Shown here piece by piece: positions 1 to 8,245 of a DNA stretch of 55,417 nt (position 1 is the stretch's first letter; each line of letters begins with the position of its first letter). The position numbers and the translations under genes are program-made. Below the pieces are notes generated by a model. It searched no databases. It was not told the origin of the DNA and saw only the letters and a program-made list of their open reading frames with translations. The stretch is taken from contig DDKK01000003.1 of NCBI GenBank assembly GCA_002339325.1, forward strand, positions 1 through 55,417. Direction: 5' to 3'. Source of the stretch: Nitrospiraceae bacterium UBA2600 (GTDB lineage Bacteria > Nitrospirota > Thermodesulfovibrionia > Thermodesulfovibrionales > Thermodesulfovibrionaceae).

Positions 1-572
1 CCGTTAATCTGATGGCAAAAAATGAACTTCAACTGTTGCTTCAATTTCCTGACATTACAACAGCAAGAAATATAGCTGAGAGAATAAACGACAGATACAA
101 AGGAGAAATTGCCAAGGCCATAGACCCATCTACAGTGGCCATATTAGTTCCATCAGCATATCGAGGTAATGTGCTTGATTTCATGGCAGAGGTTGAGAGA
201 ATTGATGTTGCCATTGATGTGCCCGCCAGGGTAGTTGTTAATGAAAGAACAGGCACAGTTGTAATAGGCGCTAATGTCAGAATAGCCCCTACAGCTCTTG
301 CTCATGGAGGGCTTACAATTACAATAAAAGAGACACCAGAAGTGGTTCAACCTCCTCCCCTTGCTCCTCGCGGAGCTCAGACAGAGGTCGTTCCAAGAAC
401 AGAGCTAAAAGCTGAGGAAAAACAGGCATCTTTGGTGGAAGTTCAGGGCTCTACAGTGGGAGAACTTGTTAAAGCTCTTAATACTCTTGGAGTTACTCCT
501 AAAGATTTAATTTCTATACTTCAGGCTCTCAAAACAGCAGGAGCTTTGAAGGCAGATTTAGTGCTTATGTGA
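1..572 (+). CDS. flgI: Flagellar P-ring protein FlgI, C-terminal part (5' end outside window)
   Basis: The reading frame is already open at the window edge (codons GTT AAT CTG precede the first ATG at 12), so this is the last ~190 residues of a protein usually near 350-370 aa. FlgI forms the periplasmic P ring around the flagellar rod in Gram-negative bacteria. Visible family signatures are the LQFPDITTARNIAERIN segment, the VDVPARVVVNERTGTVVIG-like stretch near residues 68-85, and the typical C-terminal VGELVKALNTLGVTPKDLI. It is followed after 7 bp by flgJ, so it heads or lies inside a rod/hook operon. Identification is firm; only the true start is missing. Confidence 0.93.
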   Translation, partial: VNLMAKNELQLLLQFPDITTARNIAERINDRYKGEIAKAIDPSTVAILVPSAYRGNVLDFMAEVERIDVAIDVPARVVVNERTGTVVIGANVRIAPTALAHGGLTITIKETPEVVQPPPLAPRGAQTEVVPRTELKAEEKQASLVEVQGSTVGELVKALNTLGVTPKDLISILQALKTAGALKADLVLM

Positions 573-579
573 GGTTGAT

Positions 580-1335
580 ATGGTATCAAGAGTATCAGGC
601 ATAAATCAGACCGATGAGGCAACGCTTAAGCAGGCAAGGGAGCTTTCTAAAAAAATTGAGACTGTGTTTCTAACAGAAATGCTAAAGGTAATGCTTAAAG
701 ACACTTCCTTCACTAAGGACAGAACAATGTCTACCTATATGAGTGTTTTAATCCCTGAGATTGCAGAAATAATGGCTCAGAGAGAGATAGGCATAGGAAG
801 GTTTTTAACAGAAAATCAGAATTTTCTTAATAGCATAAGCAAAAATGGCAAGATAGAACTTAAACCTACGCCACAAGATAAAAAGGAAGAGTCCTTTGAG
901 ATTAAAGACGGAAAGATATCCATGCCCAAAAAACTTTCTTTGCCTGTTGATGGCTATATTTCTTCAAAATTTGGTTTCCGCATAGACCCGATTGATGGAA
1001 AAAGGCGTCATCACAACGGAATTGATATTGCTGTGCCAGAAGGAACAAAGGTAAAGCCTGTTTTAGCAGGGAAGGTAGTATATTCAGGATATTCAAAGGG
1101 TTATGGCAACTGCGTTATTATTGAACATGAAGATGGCATACAAACTGTTTACGCCCACAACTCAAAAAATCTTGTAAAGGCAGGAGATACTGTAAATTCA
1201 GATACCGTAATCGCTCTTTCAGGTTCAACGGGCAGAACAACAGGTCCGCACCTTCATTTTGAAGTAAGAAGAGAGGGAAAACCTGTAAATCCTTTTGTGG
1301 CATTAAATCTTTCTGAGAAACCGACGATTGTATAA
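580..1335 (+). CDS. flgJ: FlgJ-type rod-binding domain fused to M23 (LytM) peptidase
   Basis: 251 aa. Residues ~28-78 match the FlgJ rod-binding domain (TEMLKVMLKDTSF, then AEIMAQREIGIGRFL), which caps the growing rod. Residues ~122-240 form an M23 endopeptidase with an intact zinc site: H145-x3-D149 (HHNGID), H193 in YAH, and H224-L-H226 (PHLHFEV). FlgJ of enterobacteria carries a glucosaminidase domain instead, so here peptidoglycan would be opened by cutting peptides rather than glycan. There is no signal peptide, consistent with export through the flagellar type III apparatus (inference). It follows flgI by 7 bp and precedes flgM. Confidence 0.87.
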   Translation: MVSRVSGINQTDEATLKQARELSKKIETVFLTEMLKVMLKDTSFTKDRTMSTYMSVLIPEIAEIMAQREIGIGRFLTENQNFLNSISKNGKIELKPTPQDKKEESFEIKDGKISMPKKLSLPVDGYISSKFGFRIDPIDGKRRHHNGIDIAVPEGTKVKPVLAGKVVYSGYSKGYGNCVIIEHEDGIQTVYAHNSKNLVKAGDTVNSDTVIALSGSTGRTTGPHLHFEVRREGKPVNPFVALNLSEKPTIV

Positions 1336-1369
1336 TTAAAAACCTTTAAAGGAGAGGGAGGTGTTTTAC

Positions 1370-1669
1370 ATGATAGGCGGACCAATAAGAATAGACGGCG
1401 TAGCACCAAATTCAGGCATGATGCCTGAAAAATCTCAAAGCAAAGCTCCTGAAAGAGGCGAGGAAGTTCTAACAAAAGACCAGATTACCGTTTCAGAGGC
1501 TGCTAAAAACATTGCAAGGCTAATGGTAGAGGTTAGTAACATACCAGACATAAGGGCAGACAAAGTTGAAGAACTCAAAAACGCTATAAACTCTGGCACT
1601 TATGAAGTTAAGGGAAGTGAGGTGGCAGGGAAAATGCTCAAGGAGGCTTTAATTGACAAGCTTGCATGA
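1370..1669 (+). CDS. flgM: Anti-sigma-28 factor FlgM
   Basis: 99 aa. Small, with a disordered, charged N-terminus (KSQSKAPERGEEV) and a helical C-terminal half (SEAAKNIARLMVEVSNIPDIRADKVEELKNAINSGTYEV), the part that holds FliA in FlgM proteins. FlgM binds sigma-28 until hook completion and is then exported, releasing late flagellar genes. A GTG three codons upstream is in frame, but GGGAGGT at 1356-1362 sits 7 nt before ATG 1370, so I chose the ATG. The 3' end overlaps the next gene. Confidence 0.85.
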   Translation: MIGGPIRIDGVAPNSGMMPEKSQSKAPERGEEVLTKDQITVSEAAKNIARLMVEVSNIPDIRADKVEELKNAINSGTYEVKGSEVAGKMLKEALIDKLA

Positions 1670-2102
1670 GGAGCTTATTAAAATCCTGGAAGAAGAAAAA
1701 TCTCTACTGAGTTCGCTCTATGAGATAGTCTCTGCGGAGAGAGATGCTATTGTGAGTCTTAACTCCGATGAACTCGAGAGGGTTTTAACTAAAAAACAAG
1801 AGGTTTTTACTAAACTGTCTCTCTGGGAGAATGAGAGAGAAAAGCTCCTTAACTCACAAGGCATGAAAGGAATGAATTTGCGGGATTTGATAAATAGGCT
1901 TGAAGCAGAAAATCCAAGTATAGATTTATCGGCTCTTAAAGAGCTTTACATAAAAATGAAAAGTCTTCTTGAGGCAATTGCTGAAATACAGAAAATAAAC
2001 GAACAACTTGTTGACCGTTCAATGATTCATATAGGCACGGCATTAAAGTTTCTTGAAACTTTTGGCATAAAGGCAAAACAGAACCTCTCAAGGGAGGCAT
2101 AA
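1653..2102 (+). CDS. flgN: FlgN-like flagellar export chaperone
   Basis: 149 aa, almost entirely helical with heptad patterns, as in FlgN, the cytosolic chaperone that escorts the hook-filament junction proteins FlgK and FlgL. Those two substrates are encoded immediately downstream, the strongest support for the call because FlgN sequences are poorly conserved. The start is TTG at 1653, inside the last codons of flgM, with AGGAGG at 1641-1646 and 6-nt spacing; no ATG fits. The 17-bp overlap implies translational coupling to flgM. Confidence 0.72.
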   Translation: MTSLHEELIKILEEEKSLLSSLYEIVSAERDAIVSLNSDELERVLTKKQEVFTKLSLWENEREKLLNSQGMKGMNLRDLINRLEAENPSIDLSALKELYIKMKSLLEAIAEIQKINEQLVDRSMIHIGTALKFLETFGIKAKQNLSREA

Positions 2103-2103
2103 A

Positions 2104-4005
2104 ATGTTAACAGCACTTTTTGACATCGGCAAAACAGGTGTGCTTACCTACCAGAAAGCTCTTGAGGTAATATCTCACAACATATCAAATGCTGCCACAG
2201 AGGGTTACACAAGACAAGATGTGGTCTTTGAGAACATGTCTTCTGGAATTTTAAGCATATCTGGCGTCACAGGTAGGGGAGTAAGGCTTAAAGACATAAG
2301 AAGGCTTTATGACTCTTTCATAGACCTCCAGCTTAAAACGGAAAATTCTAACCTCGCTTACTGGGATGTTGTTTACAATGGCATGTTAAGGCTTGAAAAC
2401 ATATTTAACGATGCTTCCGAGACTGCGTTCAGCAATGTTGTAAATGACTTTTTCAATGCTTGGCAAGAGGTGAGCCAGAATCCGCCAGGTGCTGCTGAAA
2501 GAACGCTTCTTCTTGACAGGGCTCAGTATCTTACCAAAAGGGTAAATCTTTCTTACAAATCTCTGATTGATGAGAGAAGCGAGATTTACAAAGACACGCA
2601 GAATCTTGTTGACCAGATTAACAAGTATCTTGACCAGATAAATGAACTAAATGAAAAGATTGCTGCAAGTCCGGGCTCTCTTGATGCCTTAGACCAGCGT
2701 GATAATCTTGTAAAACAGCTTAATGATATAGTGCAGATAAACTATTTTACTGACTTTGCAGGAAGATACTCAATTCTTCTTGGTGGTATGCCAATGGTTG
2801 ACGGCGGAAGGGTTTATCATCTGAGGGTGGGACTTGATAGTAACCAGAAAATGCAGTTTAATCTTGAGACAGAATCGGGCTTTATTGATGTTACAAGCCT
2901 TATACAAGGTGGAAAACTCAAGGCAGAGATAGACTTGAGAGATGAAACAATACCTGAATACATGAACAAGCTTAATATGCTCGTTTTTGACCTCACCGAG
3001 GCAATAAATGCCCAGCATAGACAGGGGTATGGATTAAACGGAAGCACAGGATATAATTTCTTTACTCCTCTTAACAGCTTAAATATAACCTCTCCTCCTG
3101 TCTCACAAGTTACCACTGGTAGTTTTACTGATATTAAATATAGAGTAAATAACCCATCTCAAGCGATTAATTCAACATTCTCTATACAATTTAATGGAAC
3201 TTCTTGGACAGTAAACGGCAATCCTCTCTCAAACTCTAATGTAAGCTCTTGGAGTGAGGGAGGAAATACATACTACAAACTCAGTTTCAGTGGAATGGAA
3301 TTAGTCATTGAAAATCCAAGCAACAACTTGAACTTCAATCTTCAAATACCCTCTTCTGATATTTCATTTAAGATAAACAGTGTTAACGAGAATACTTATA
3401 AAAATTACAGAATACAACGTACTGGAAGCAGCTGGACATTATACGAAATCGACAATAGCACATCACCTCCGACATATATAAATATAAATTCAGCTTTAAC
3501 TACAACCCCTATAACTAACGGCTATATTCTCAGCTTCAATGGAATAGATGTTACCATCAATAATCCTTCAAACAATCTTGACTTCAATTTCCAGATATCT
3601 CCCCAGGCAGCTTTTCTATTTAGTGTTGCAATCACTGACACACAAAAGATTGCAGCCGCTGCAGAAGACCCTACAGGCACAACCAGTGGTGTAATGGACA
3701 ACAGAAATGCCCGAGCAATTTATGCTTTACTCGATAAAGAGATAATAGGTAGCTCTAAAACAATTGATTATTACAGAAGTATAGTCTCTAATGTGGGTGT
3801 TTTTACATCGAGTGCAAAAACGCAAAAGAGCTTTCAAGAAGCTCTTGTGCAGGAGATTCAGAAGCGCAGGCAGGATATGTCAGGAATTAGCTTGGACGAG
3901 GAAGCGGTAAATCTCCTAAAGTATCAGAAAATGTATGAGGCATCAGCAAGAGTTATAAGGGTGGCTGATGAGATACTTGCAAGTTTATTTGAGATGGTAA
4001 GATAA
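2104..4005 (+). CDS. flgK: Flagellar hook-associated protein 1, FlgK
   Basis: 633 aa. The N-terminus (FDIGKTGVLTYQKALEVISHNISNAATEGYTRQD) is the rod/hook/HAP1 helical signature, and the C-terminus (GISLDEEAVNLLKYQKMYEASARVIRVADEILASL) is the matching D0 helix that pairs with it. FlgK is the first of two junction proteins between hook and filament and is exported through the flagellar apparatus. The variable surface part (~residues 340-520) contains two similar Ser/Asn/Thr-rich blocks of about 85 residues, each ending in an ENPSNNLNFN- or NNPSNNLDFN-like motif, suggesting an internal domain duplication. Confidence 0.93.
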   Translation: MLTALFDIGKTGVLTYQKALEVISHNISNAATEGYTRQDVVFENMSSGILSISGVTGRGVRLKDIRRLYDSFIDLQLKTENSNLAYWDVVYNGMLRLENIFNDASETAFSNVVNDFFNAWQEVSQNPPGAAERTLLLDRAQYLTKRVNLSYKSLIDERSEIYKDTQNLVDQINKYLDQINELNEKIAASPGSLDALDQRDNLVKQLNDIVQINYFTDFAGRYSILLGGMPMVDGGRVYHLRVGLDSNQKMQFNLETESGFIDVTSLIQGGKLKAEIDLRDETIPEYMNKLNMLVFDLTEAINAQHRQGYGLNGSTGYNFFTPLNSLNITSPPVSQVTTGSFTDIKYRVNNPSQAINSTFSIQFNGTSWTVNGNPLSNSNVSSWSEGGNTYYKLSFSGMELVIENPSNNLNFNLQIPSSDISFKINSVNENTYKNYRIQRTGSSWTLYEIDNSTSPPTYININSALTTTPITNGYILSFNGIDVTINNPSNNLDFNFQISPQAAFLFSVAITDTQKIAAAAEDPTGTTSGVMDNRNARAIYALLDKEIIGSSKTIDYYRSIVSNVGVFTSSAKTQKSFQEALVQEIQKRRQDMSGISLDEEAVNLLKYQKMYEASARVIRVADEILASLFEMVR

Positions 4006-4020
4006 AAAGGAGATGCAGCT

Positions 4021-5412
4021 ATGAAAGTAACATCATCTTTCATGTATCAAACTTTTCTTAAAGACCTCAACGCACATATTGAGGCTATGTTCAAATCTCA
4101 AAAACAGCTAACCACTGGCAAGAGAGTCCTCTCTCCAAGTGATGACCCTGTTGCTATGCAGAGAATAATAAAATACAGAGCTGATATTTCTGCCCTTGAT
4201 GAGTATGCAAGGCTGATTGACACTGCCAAGATTTATAATTCCTCAATTGAGAGTGCCATAAATGACCTCAAAGGCATGGTCACAAAGGCAAAAACCTATG
4301 CTGTTCAGGGTTCAACCGATACACTTTCAGCCACTGACAGACTTGCAATAGCAAGAGAGATTGATACTCTCATTCAGAGAAGCTTGGATACTATAAACAC
4401 GAAGGTTTCCGGCAGGTATATTTTTGGAGGCTTCAAGGGCGACGTTGCGCCTGTAGACGAATCAACAGGTATTTACGGAGTAGACAGGAATATGCAGTAT
4501 CTCGATATAAATCCATTCCTTGATGTGGCAGTAAATCTACCAGCAACAGAGTTTTTTACCTTTTCCGGTAATTCTTCTGTTTTTGTTGAGTATAGCAAAA
4601 ACGATGATATAGACATTATGTCTGCTCTTCTCATGCCTAAGCCTTTAACAGCTATAACCAGTGAAACAGCTTCATTTACTGATAATGGAGGAACCATCAA
4701 TATTTGGATTGGTGATAAAGCCCCTGTGGAGATAACTATCAATGCAAATGCCTCATTAAGTGATATAGTGAATGAAATAAATAATAGTCCTGCAGGACAG
4801 TATGTTAAAGCAAGAGTTGTAAATGTTGGAACTTCCACCGACAAGGATTATAGAATAGTTATTAATAGTATTCCAATAGGACAATCAGACAAAATAAGAA
4901 TCTCCGTAAATCAAACAACTGAAGATAATCTTAAATTACTAAACTACTATCCTGATGCAGAAAAACTTGAAGATCGTAAGGTATTTATGAAGCTTGAGGA
5001 AAACATTCTCAACTACAATTACTTCACAGATCCAACAAGCTCTAACTTCAACGACTTTAATAATAACTATGTCAACGAAAACTATTATATAAGAGCTCTC
5101 CATTTCCTAAAAGAAGCCCTTGAAAACAATGACCAACTAAGGATTCAGAAAGCTGTTTCATATCTCGATAAAATTGCCGATAACCTTTATAAACAGCAGT
5201 CTCTCATAGGTGCGAGACTTAATAAAATTGAGAGTATTACCGATTATAATCTGGAGCTTAAGACGAACACTAATCAAAATCTATCCAACGAACAAGATGC
5301 TGATGCCTTAGCAGTAATATCTGAACTTAACAGAAGAATGACTGTGCTTCAGGCAATGAGAACAACTCTTACGGATTTCTTTAGAAGTAATCTTTTTGAC
5401 TTTCTGAGATAA
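4021..5412 (+). CDS. flgL: Flagellar hook-associated protein 3, FlgL
   Basis: 463 aa. The flagellin-like N-terminus (MKVTSSFMYQTFLKDLN, then TGKRVLSPSDDPVAMQRI) and the C-terminal helix (LAVISELNRRMTVLQAMRTTL) are characteristic of FlgL, the second junction protein next to the filament. GGAGATGCAGCT precedes the ATG. It is longer than enterobacterial FlgL (~317 aa) because of a central insert rich in Asn and Thr. It is the last chromosomal gene before the inserted element; the left attachment repeat begins 60 bp after its stop. Confidence 0.92.
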   Translation: MKVTSSFMYQTFLKDLNAHIEAMFKSQKQLTTGKRVLSPSDDPVAMQRIIKYRADISALDEYARLIDTAKIYNSSIESAINDLKGMVTKAKTYAVQGSTDTLSATDRLAIAREIDTLIQRSLDTINTKVSGRYIFGGFKGDVAPVDESTGIYGVDRNMQYLDINPFLDVAVNLPATEFFTFSGNSSVFVEYSKNDDIDIMSALLMPKPLTAITSETASFTDNGGTINIWIGDKAPVEITINANASLSDIVNEINNSPAGQYVKARVVNVGTSTDKDYRIVINSIPIGQSDKIRISVNQTTEDNLKLLNYYPDAEKLEDRKVFMKLEENILNYNYFTDPTSSNFNDFNNNYVNENYYIRALHFLKEALENNDQLRIQKAVSYLDKIADNLYKQQSLIGARLNKIESITDYNLELKTNTNQNLSNEQDADALAVISELNRRMTVLQAMRTTLTDFFRSNLFDFLR

Positions 5413-5471
5413 CATTATTTTCAAAAAAAGAGAAAATCTCTCGACTTTGCATCAGTGTGACAATTTAATAA

Positions 5472-5504
5472 AATTTAATGCCGAAGGCGGGACTCGAACC
5501 CGCA
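5472..5504. repeat. Left attachment site (attL): 33-bp copy of tRNA-Leu 3' end
   Basis: These 33 bp (starting AATTTAATGCCGAAGG) are identical to 32873-32905. They contain the T-arm and acceptor strand of tRNA-Leu on the minus strand plus 8 bp beyond its 3' end. No anticodon arm or 5' half follows here, so this is not a tRNA gene but a displaced 3' end. That is the usual footprint of tyrosine-recombinase integration into a tRNA. The repeats are 27,401 bp apart, start to start. Confidence 0.9.
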
Positions 5505-5531
5505 GGCACTTACCACGAAATCCCTTAATTT

Positions 5532-5586
5532 TCAATAAGTTTACTTTTCTAAATATCCTAAAAATACTTCCCCCAAACTTCCCCCA
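5532..5586. other. Candidate integrase arm-type sites, left end
   Basis: Just inside attL lie TCAATAAGTTT (5532-5542) and two copies of ACTTCCCCCA with 11-bp period (5566-5575, 5577-5586). The right end carries the same parts: paired ATTTCCCCCA/ACTTCCCCTA with 11-bp period (32811-32831) and the inverse AAACTTATTGA (32851-32861). Matching motif sets next to both att cores are what integrase/excisionase arm sites look like. The function is inferred. Confidence 0.6.
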
Positions 5587-5612
5587 GAATGAACTTCTCT
5601 TTAATCCCAATT

Positions 5613-6371
5613 TCAGATAAATATCGGAAACTCCTGAATAGCGTATTTTGAAAAAATTTTTATATTGTTCTTTACAAATATTGGAATACTGTTTTTATTT
5701 GCTTTTATCATAATATTTTCTAACCATCTTCTATCAGGAATAACTGGATTTCTTCCTGTCTGAGCTCCTATTATTATCCAGTCTATTCCTCTAAGGTCAA
5801 AAGTTATAGGTCCGAGTAAGGGTTCTATGCTAAGAAATTTAATCCTTGCTTTTGCCTTTTTTATTGTATCTGCTTTTTCTTTATCCCTGTCGGAGTTAAC
5901 AGATGTTCCTACCCAGGAATTATCAGGAAATTTATACTTACTTAATCTCTCCGGGTTCTTCGTAAGAAACTGAAATGTGTGCCAATCACATTTTCTGACA
6001 ACTTCAAGAATCTGCTCTATCCATTCCTCAGGTATCCAGTTACCAAACATGTCTCCAGTGTCAACTACAAATATTTTTGAAGGCTTTTTCACTCTCAAGG
6101 GTTCTTCAAGTCTGTGAGGATAAAAGGTAGGATCATAGCCATAGGGATAAATCTCTCCTTTTTGAGCTATATGGCACTGTTCTTTTTGCCTTTTTCTCCA
6201 GTTCTTTTCATATTTGAAGTTCCCATTTTCATCCTTATATCTTACTCCGAATCTGTTCAAGGGAGAGGTTGCCTTCATTGTGTTATAACAGTAAATGTTT
6301 CTACAAGAATGAAAACAACCAGTTATTGGATTCCATGTATAATCACACCATTCTATTGAGGTTTTGTTCAT
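5613..6371 (-). CDS. DUF5131 / phage Gp37-Gp68 family protein
   Basis: 252 aa. The N-terminus SIEWCDYTWNPITGC and the later VDTGDMFGNWIPEEWIEQIL, FLTKNPERLSKY, WVGTSVNSDRD and IEPLLGPITFDLRGIDWIIIGAQTG blocks are the signature of this phage- and plasmid-borne family, related to radical-SAM folds but of unknown function. In homologues the first Cys is followed by a tight cluster ending CxxCYA; here the spacing is C-x3-C-x4-C (GCFHSCRNIYCYN), two residues longer at the last step. It ends ~110 bp inside attL. AAGGAG lies 8 nt before the ATG. It is probably co-transcribed behind the ParM-like gene, 26 bp upstream. Confidence 0.8.
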   Translation of the reverse strand: MNKTSIEWCDYTWNPITGCFHSCRNIYCYNTMKATSPLNRFGVRYKDENGNFKYEKNWRKRQKEQCHIAQKGEIYPYGYDPTFYPHRLEEPLRVKKPSKIFVVDTGDMFGNWIPEEWIEQILEVVRKCDWHTFQFLTKNPERLSKYKFPDNSWVGTSVNSDRDKEKADTIKKAKARIKFLSIEPLLGPITFDLRGIDWIIIGAQTGRNPVIPDRRWLENIMIKANKNSIPIFVKNNIKIFSKYAIQEFPIFI

Positions 6372-6397
6372 ATAAAAATCTCCTTTTTTAAAATTAG

Positions 6398-7546
6398 TTA
6401 GCCTTGAAAATCTTTAGTTTCACTATATTTTTTATATCTTCTCGCATTTGCAAGTATTGGTTCTGGCAATATTAATGCTTCTTTAACAAGCTCTCTTAAA
6501 TGTTCTGCTACTCCACCGGCAACTAAAATGTCTTTGATTGTGCTTAAATCAAATTTACCTTTTAAGTATGCAACATATTCCTGAATCTTAGATTTAATTT
6601 CAGGGATGTAATACTGAGCTAAAATCTCTTCTGCATTAAATTCATATTCCTTACCATCATATACAAATCGTTTCTTTCTTAAAACTGTTTCAATCATTGA
6701 AAAATCTACTGATACTTCATGTTTATTAAGAATTTCTATTTCTATTTTATTAAGCATAAATTCAAAATCTGAATGTTCAGTTCTTGATACTTCATGAATA
6801 ATTTTTCCATCTTTTATAAAAAGAAAGTTCACATAAAAATAACCAATATCAATTACAATCATATCTTTTCCTTCATAATAGGGATTGCTAAGGATGAAAT
6901 CATAGTACACTCCTGAGCCGGTTGGAACAAATACTATATTTTCAGGAATAGGAATAACGTTTCCATTTAGCTCAATTTGAGCATTTTTTATTCCCTGTTT
7001 TAATTTTGAAATGATTTTTTCTTTGAATATTGATATTGGCAGTCCGATTGCTATTCCTGATAGCCTTTTCCCTTCCTTAATTATTTGACCTAAGCAATAA
7101 CCAATAATAGCACAATATAAATCACTTCCAATGAACTCTCTTCTAAAAGGGCGGTTTAAGAATGCATCAGGACCTACAAGGTAATCCTCTCCATTTACAG
7201 AAATAATTGAAGTATTATCTTTCTTTTTACTATAAACATACTGATGGGCTATACTTCTAAAAATAAAACTTTTATTGTCCTCATAAACTACTTTGGTGTA
7301 TCTTGAGCCAATATCTATTCCAGCATATGTAGTATGTTGCGATTTCTGACTTTTAATATCTGCACTGACTGATTTTCCTGTGTTCCCATTAATATTTTCT
7401 CCTATGGAATTCAAGAGCTTTTTGCGTGCAAAAAGAATTGCATCTGCTAAGAAAAGGCTTCTCATGCTTTTTGGAATTGAATCAAGACATTCGATTACCT
7501 CCTTATGAACCTTTGTGTCAAAACTAAAACGATAAATTTTTCTCAT
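6398..7546 (-). CDS. ParM-like actin ATPase with N-terminal RHH-like (ParR-type) domain
   Basis: 382 aa. Residues ~75-375 are an actin-like ATPase of the plasmid ParM/Alp type: phosphate-1 loop GIDIGSRYTKV (76-86), phosphate-2 MIVIDIGYFYVNF (229-241) and adenosine motif DILVAGGVAEHL (339-350). Such filaments push plasmids apart. Residues 1-45 (YRFSFDTKVHKEVIECLDSI, then PKSMRSLFLADAILFARKKL) resemble the ribbon-helix-helix of ParR/StbB adaptors, which normally is a separate gene. A ~28-residue linker joins the parts. No separate ParR gene is seen next to it. GAAGGAGG at 7554-7561 gives 7-nt spacing to the ATG and lies in a hairpin (see 7554-7600). The N-terminal assignment is by pattern only. 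Confidence 0.78.
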   Translation of the reverse strand: MRKIYRFSFDTKVHKEVIECLDSIPKSMRSLFLADAILFARKKLLNSIGENINGNTGKSVSADIKSQKSQHTTYAGIDIGSRYTKVVYEDNKSFIFRSIAHQYVYSKKKDNTSIISVNGEDYLVGPDAFLNRPFRREFIGSDLYCAIIGYCLGQIIKEGKRLSGIAIGLPISIFKEKIISKLKQGIKNAQIELNGNVIPIPENIVFVPTGSGVYYDFILSNPYYEGKDMIVIDIGYFYVNFLFIKDGKIIHEVSRTEHSDFEFMLNKIEIEILNKHEVSVDFSMIETVLRKKRFVYDGKEYEFNAEEILAQYYIPEIKSKIQEYVAYLKGKFDLSTIKDILVAGGVAEHLRELVKEALILPEPILANARRYKKYSETKDFQG

Positions 7547-7553
7547 ATTTAAA

Positions 7554-7600
7554 CCTCCTTCAAGATTTTTTTCTTATTAGAATATTACTCCTGAAGGAGG
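7554..7600 (-). promoter_or_regulatory. Hairpin that can occlude the ribosome site of the ParM-like gene
   Basis: On the minus strand CCTCCTTCA (7600-7592) is complementary to TGAAGGAGG (7562-7554), which contains the Shine-Dalgarno of the gene starting at 7546. The upstream arm can instead fold on itself as CTCC-TTCA-GGAG (7599-7588). So there are two exclusive folds, one hiding and one freeing the ribosome site. Read on the plus strand, CTCC-TGAA-GGAG followed by GTTTTTT could act as a short terminator. Function is inferred. Confidence 0.5.
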
Positions 7601-7684
7601 TTTTTTACTTATGATTTTATTTTTAGCTTTTCTTTTTCTGTATCTCACTAACTTATATATTCTTTTGGGTGGTATTTAATTATC

Positions 7685-8026
7685 TCAGACATCCCTATTA
7701 TGTTCAATATTTGCATTTTTGAGCCTCTCATTTAAGGATTCTTCCTTAAATAGTTCTTTTTCTATTTTCATCCATTCCCTTACTTTTTTATCAGCTTCCT
7801 CTGGTGAGTAGCCTTCTTTGAGGAATCCTTCAAAGAGTGCCATCTCCTTTTCTTCCTCTGTCATATCTTCATCAATTATCACTATCGCACTTTTTATAGG
7901 AGTTCCATCTTCTCTGGCAAATTCAAGTATTTTACTTACTATCTCCTTTATAGTTATTGCAGTTTTTGGGTCTTTCCTTTTCATATTTTGTAAAACCTTA
8001 TAATTGTCTGCTCTTTCTGCTGACAT
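7685..8026 (-). CDS. Small acidic hypothetical protein (paralogue of 8233-8505 product)
   Basis: 113 aa, highly charged, no membrane segment. The segment MTEEEKEMALFEGFLKEGYS followed by PEEADKKVREWMKIEKE aligns with TREEQEMEFLKAYLQDGYPL then EEAEKKAKENLEKFLKF of the gene two upstream, so both belong to one small family (pattern [EQ]-E-M-x2-[FL]-x3-[FY]-L-x-[ED]-G-Y-x2-E-E-A). GGAGT precedes the ATG by 4 nt. It lies in a tight minus-strand operon with three neighbours and may contribute to the partition or copy-control module, but no function can be read from the sequence. Confidence 0.7.
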   Translation of the reverse strand: MSAERADNYKVLQNMKRKDPKTAITIKEIVSKILEFAREDGTPIKSAIVIIDEDMTEEEKEMALFEGFLKEGYSPEEADKKVREWMKIEKELFKEESLNERLKNANIEHNRDV

Positions 8027-8245
8027 TTAGACTCCTTTTTTCTCTTTTCTATTTCTATAGTTGTTAAAGTTATAAATTCTTGCAACAGGTTCAAAACTTG
8101 AATTCATAAGCAATTTGAACAAAAGTTCATCGCTTTTTACTCTTTCTTCTCCTTCAAGTTTTCCCATTGCATCGTAGGCTTCTCCTTCATGATTTTTAAG
8201 AAGTTTAATTAAAAAAGCAAGCTCAGGAATATTTAATGGATGCAT
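8027..8245 (-). CDS. Small hypothetical protein
   Basis: 72 aa, MHPLNIPELAFLIKLLKNHE followed by a short acidic stretch and a basic tail (NNYRNRKEKKGV). I do not recognise a family. The start overlaps the upstream gene by 13 bp; GGAGGG lies 5 nt before the ATG, inside the upstream coding sequence, so translation is probably coupled. It ends directly at the start of the 113-aa gene. The basic C-terminus would suit nucleic-acid or partner binding (inference only). Confidence 0.65.
   Translation of the reverse strand: MHPLNIPELAFLIKLLKNHEGEAYDAMGKLEGEERVKSDELLFKLLMNSSFEPVARIYNFNNYRNRKEKKGV

Noticed and set aside
5478..5512. Second tRNA-Leu gene at the left
   Set aside because: Only the T-arm and acceptor strand are present; no anticodon arm or 5' half follows. 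It is the att copy.
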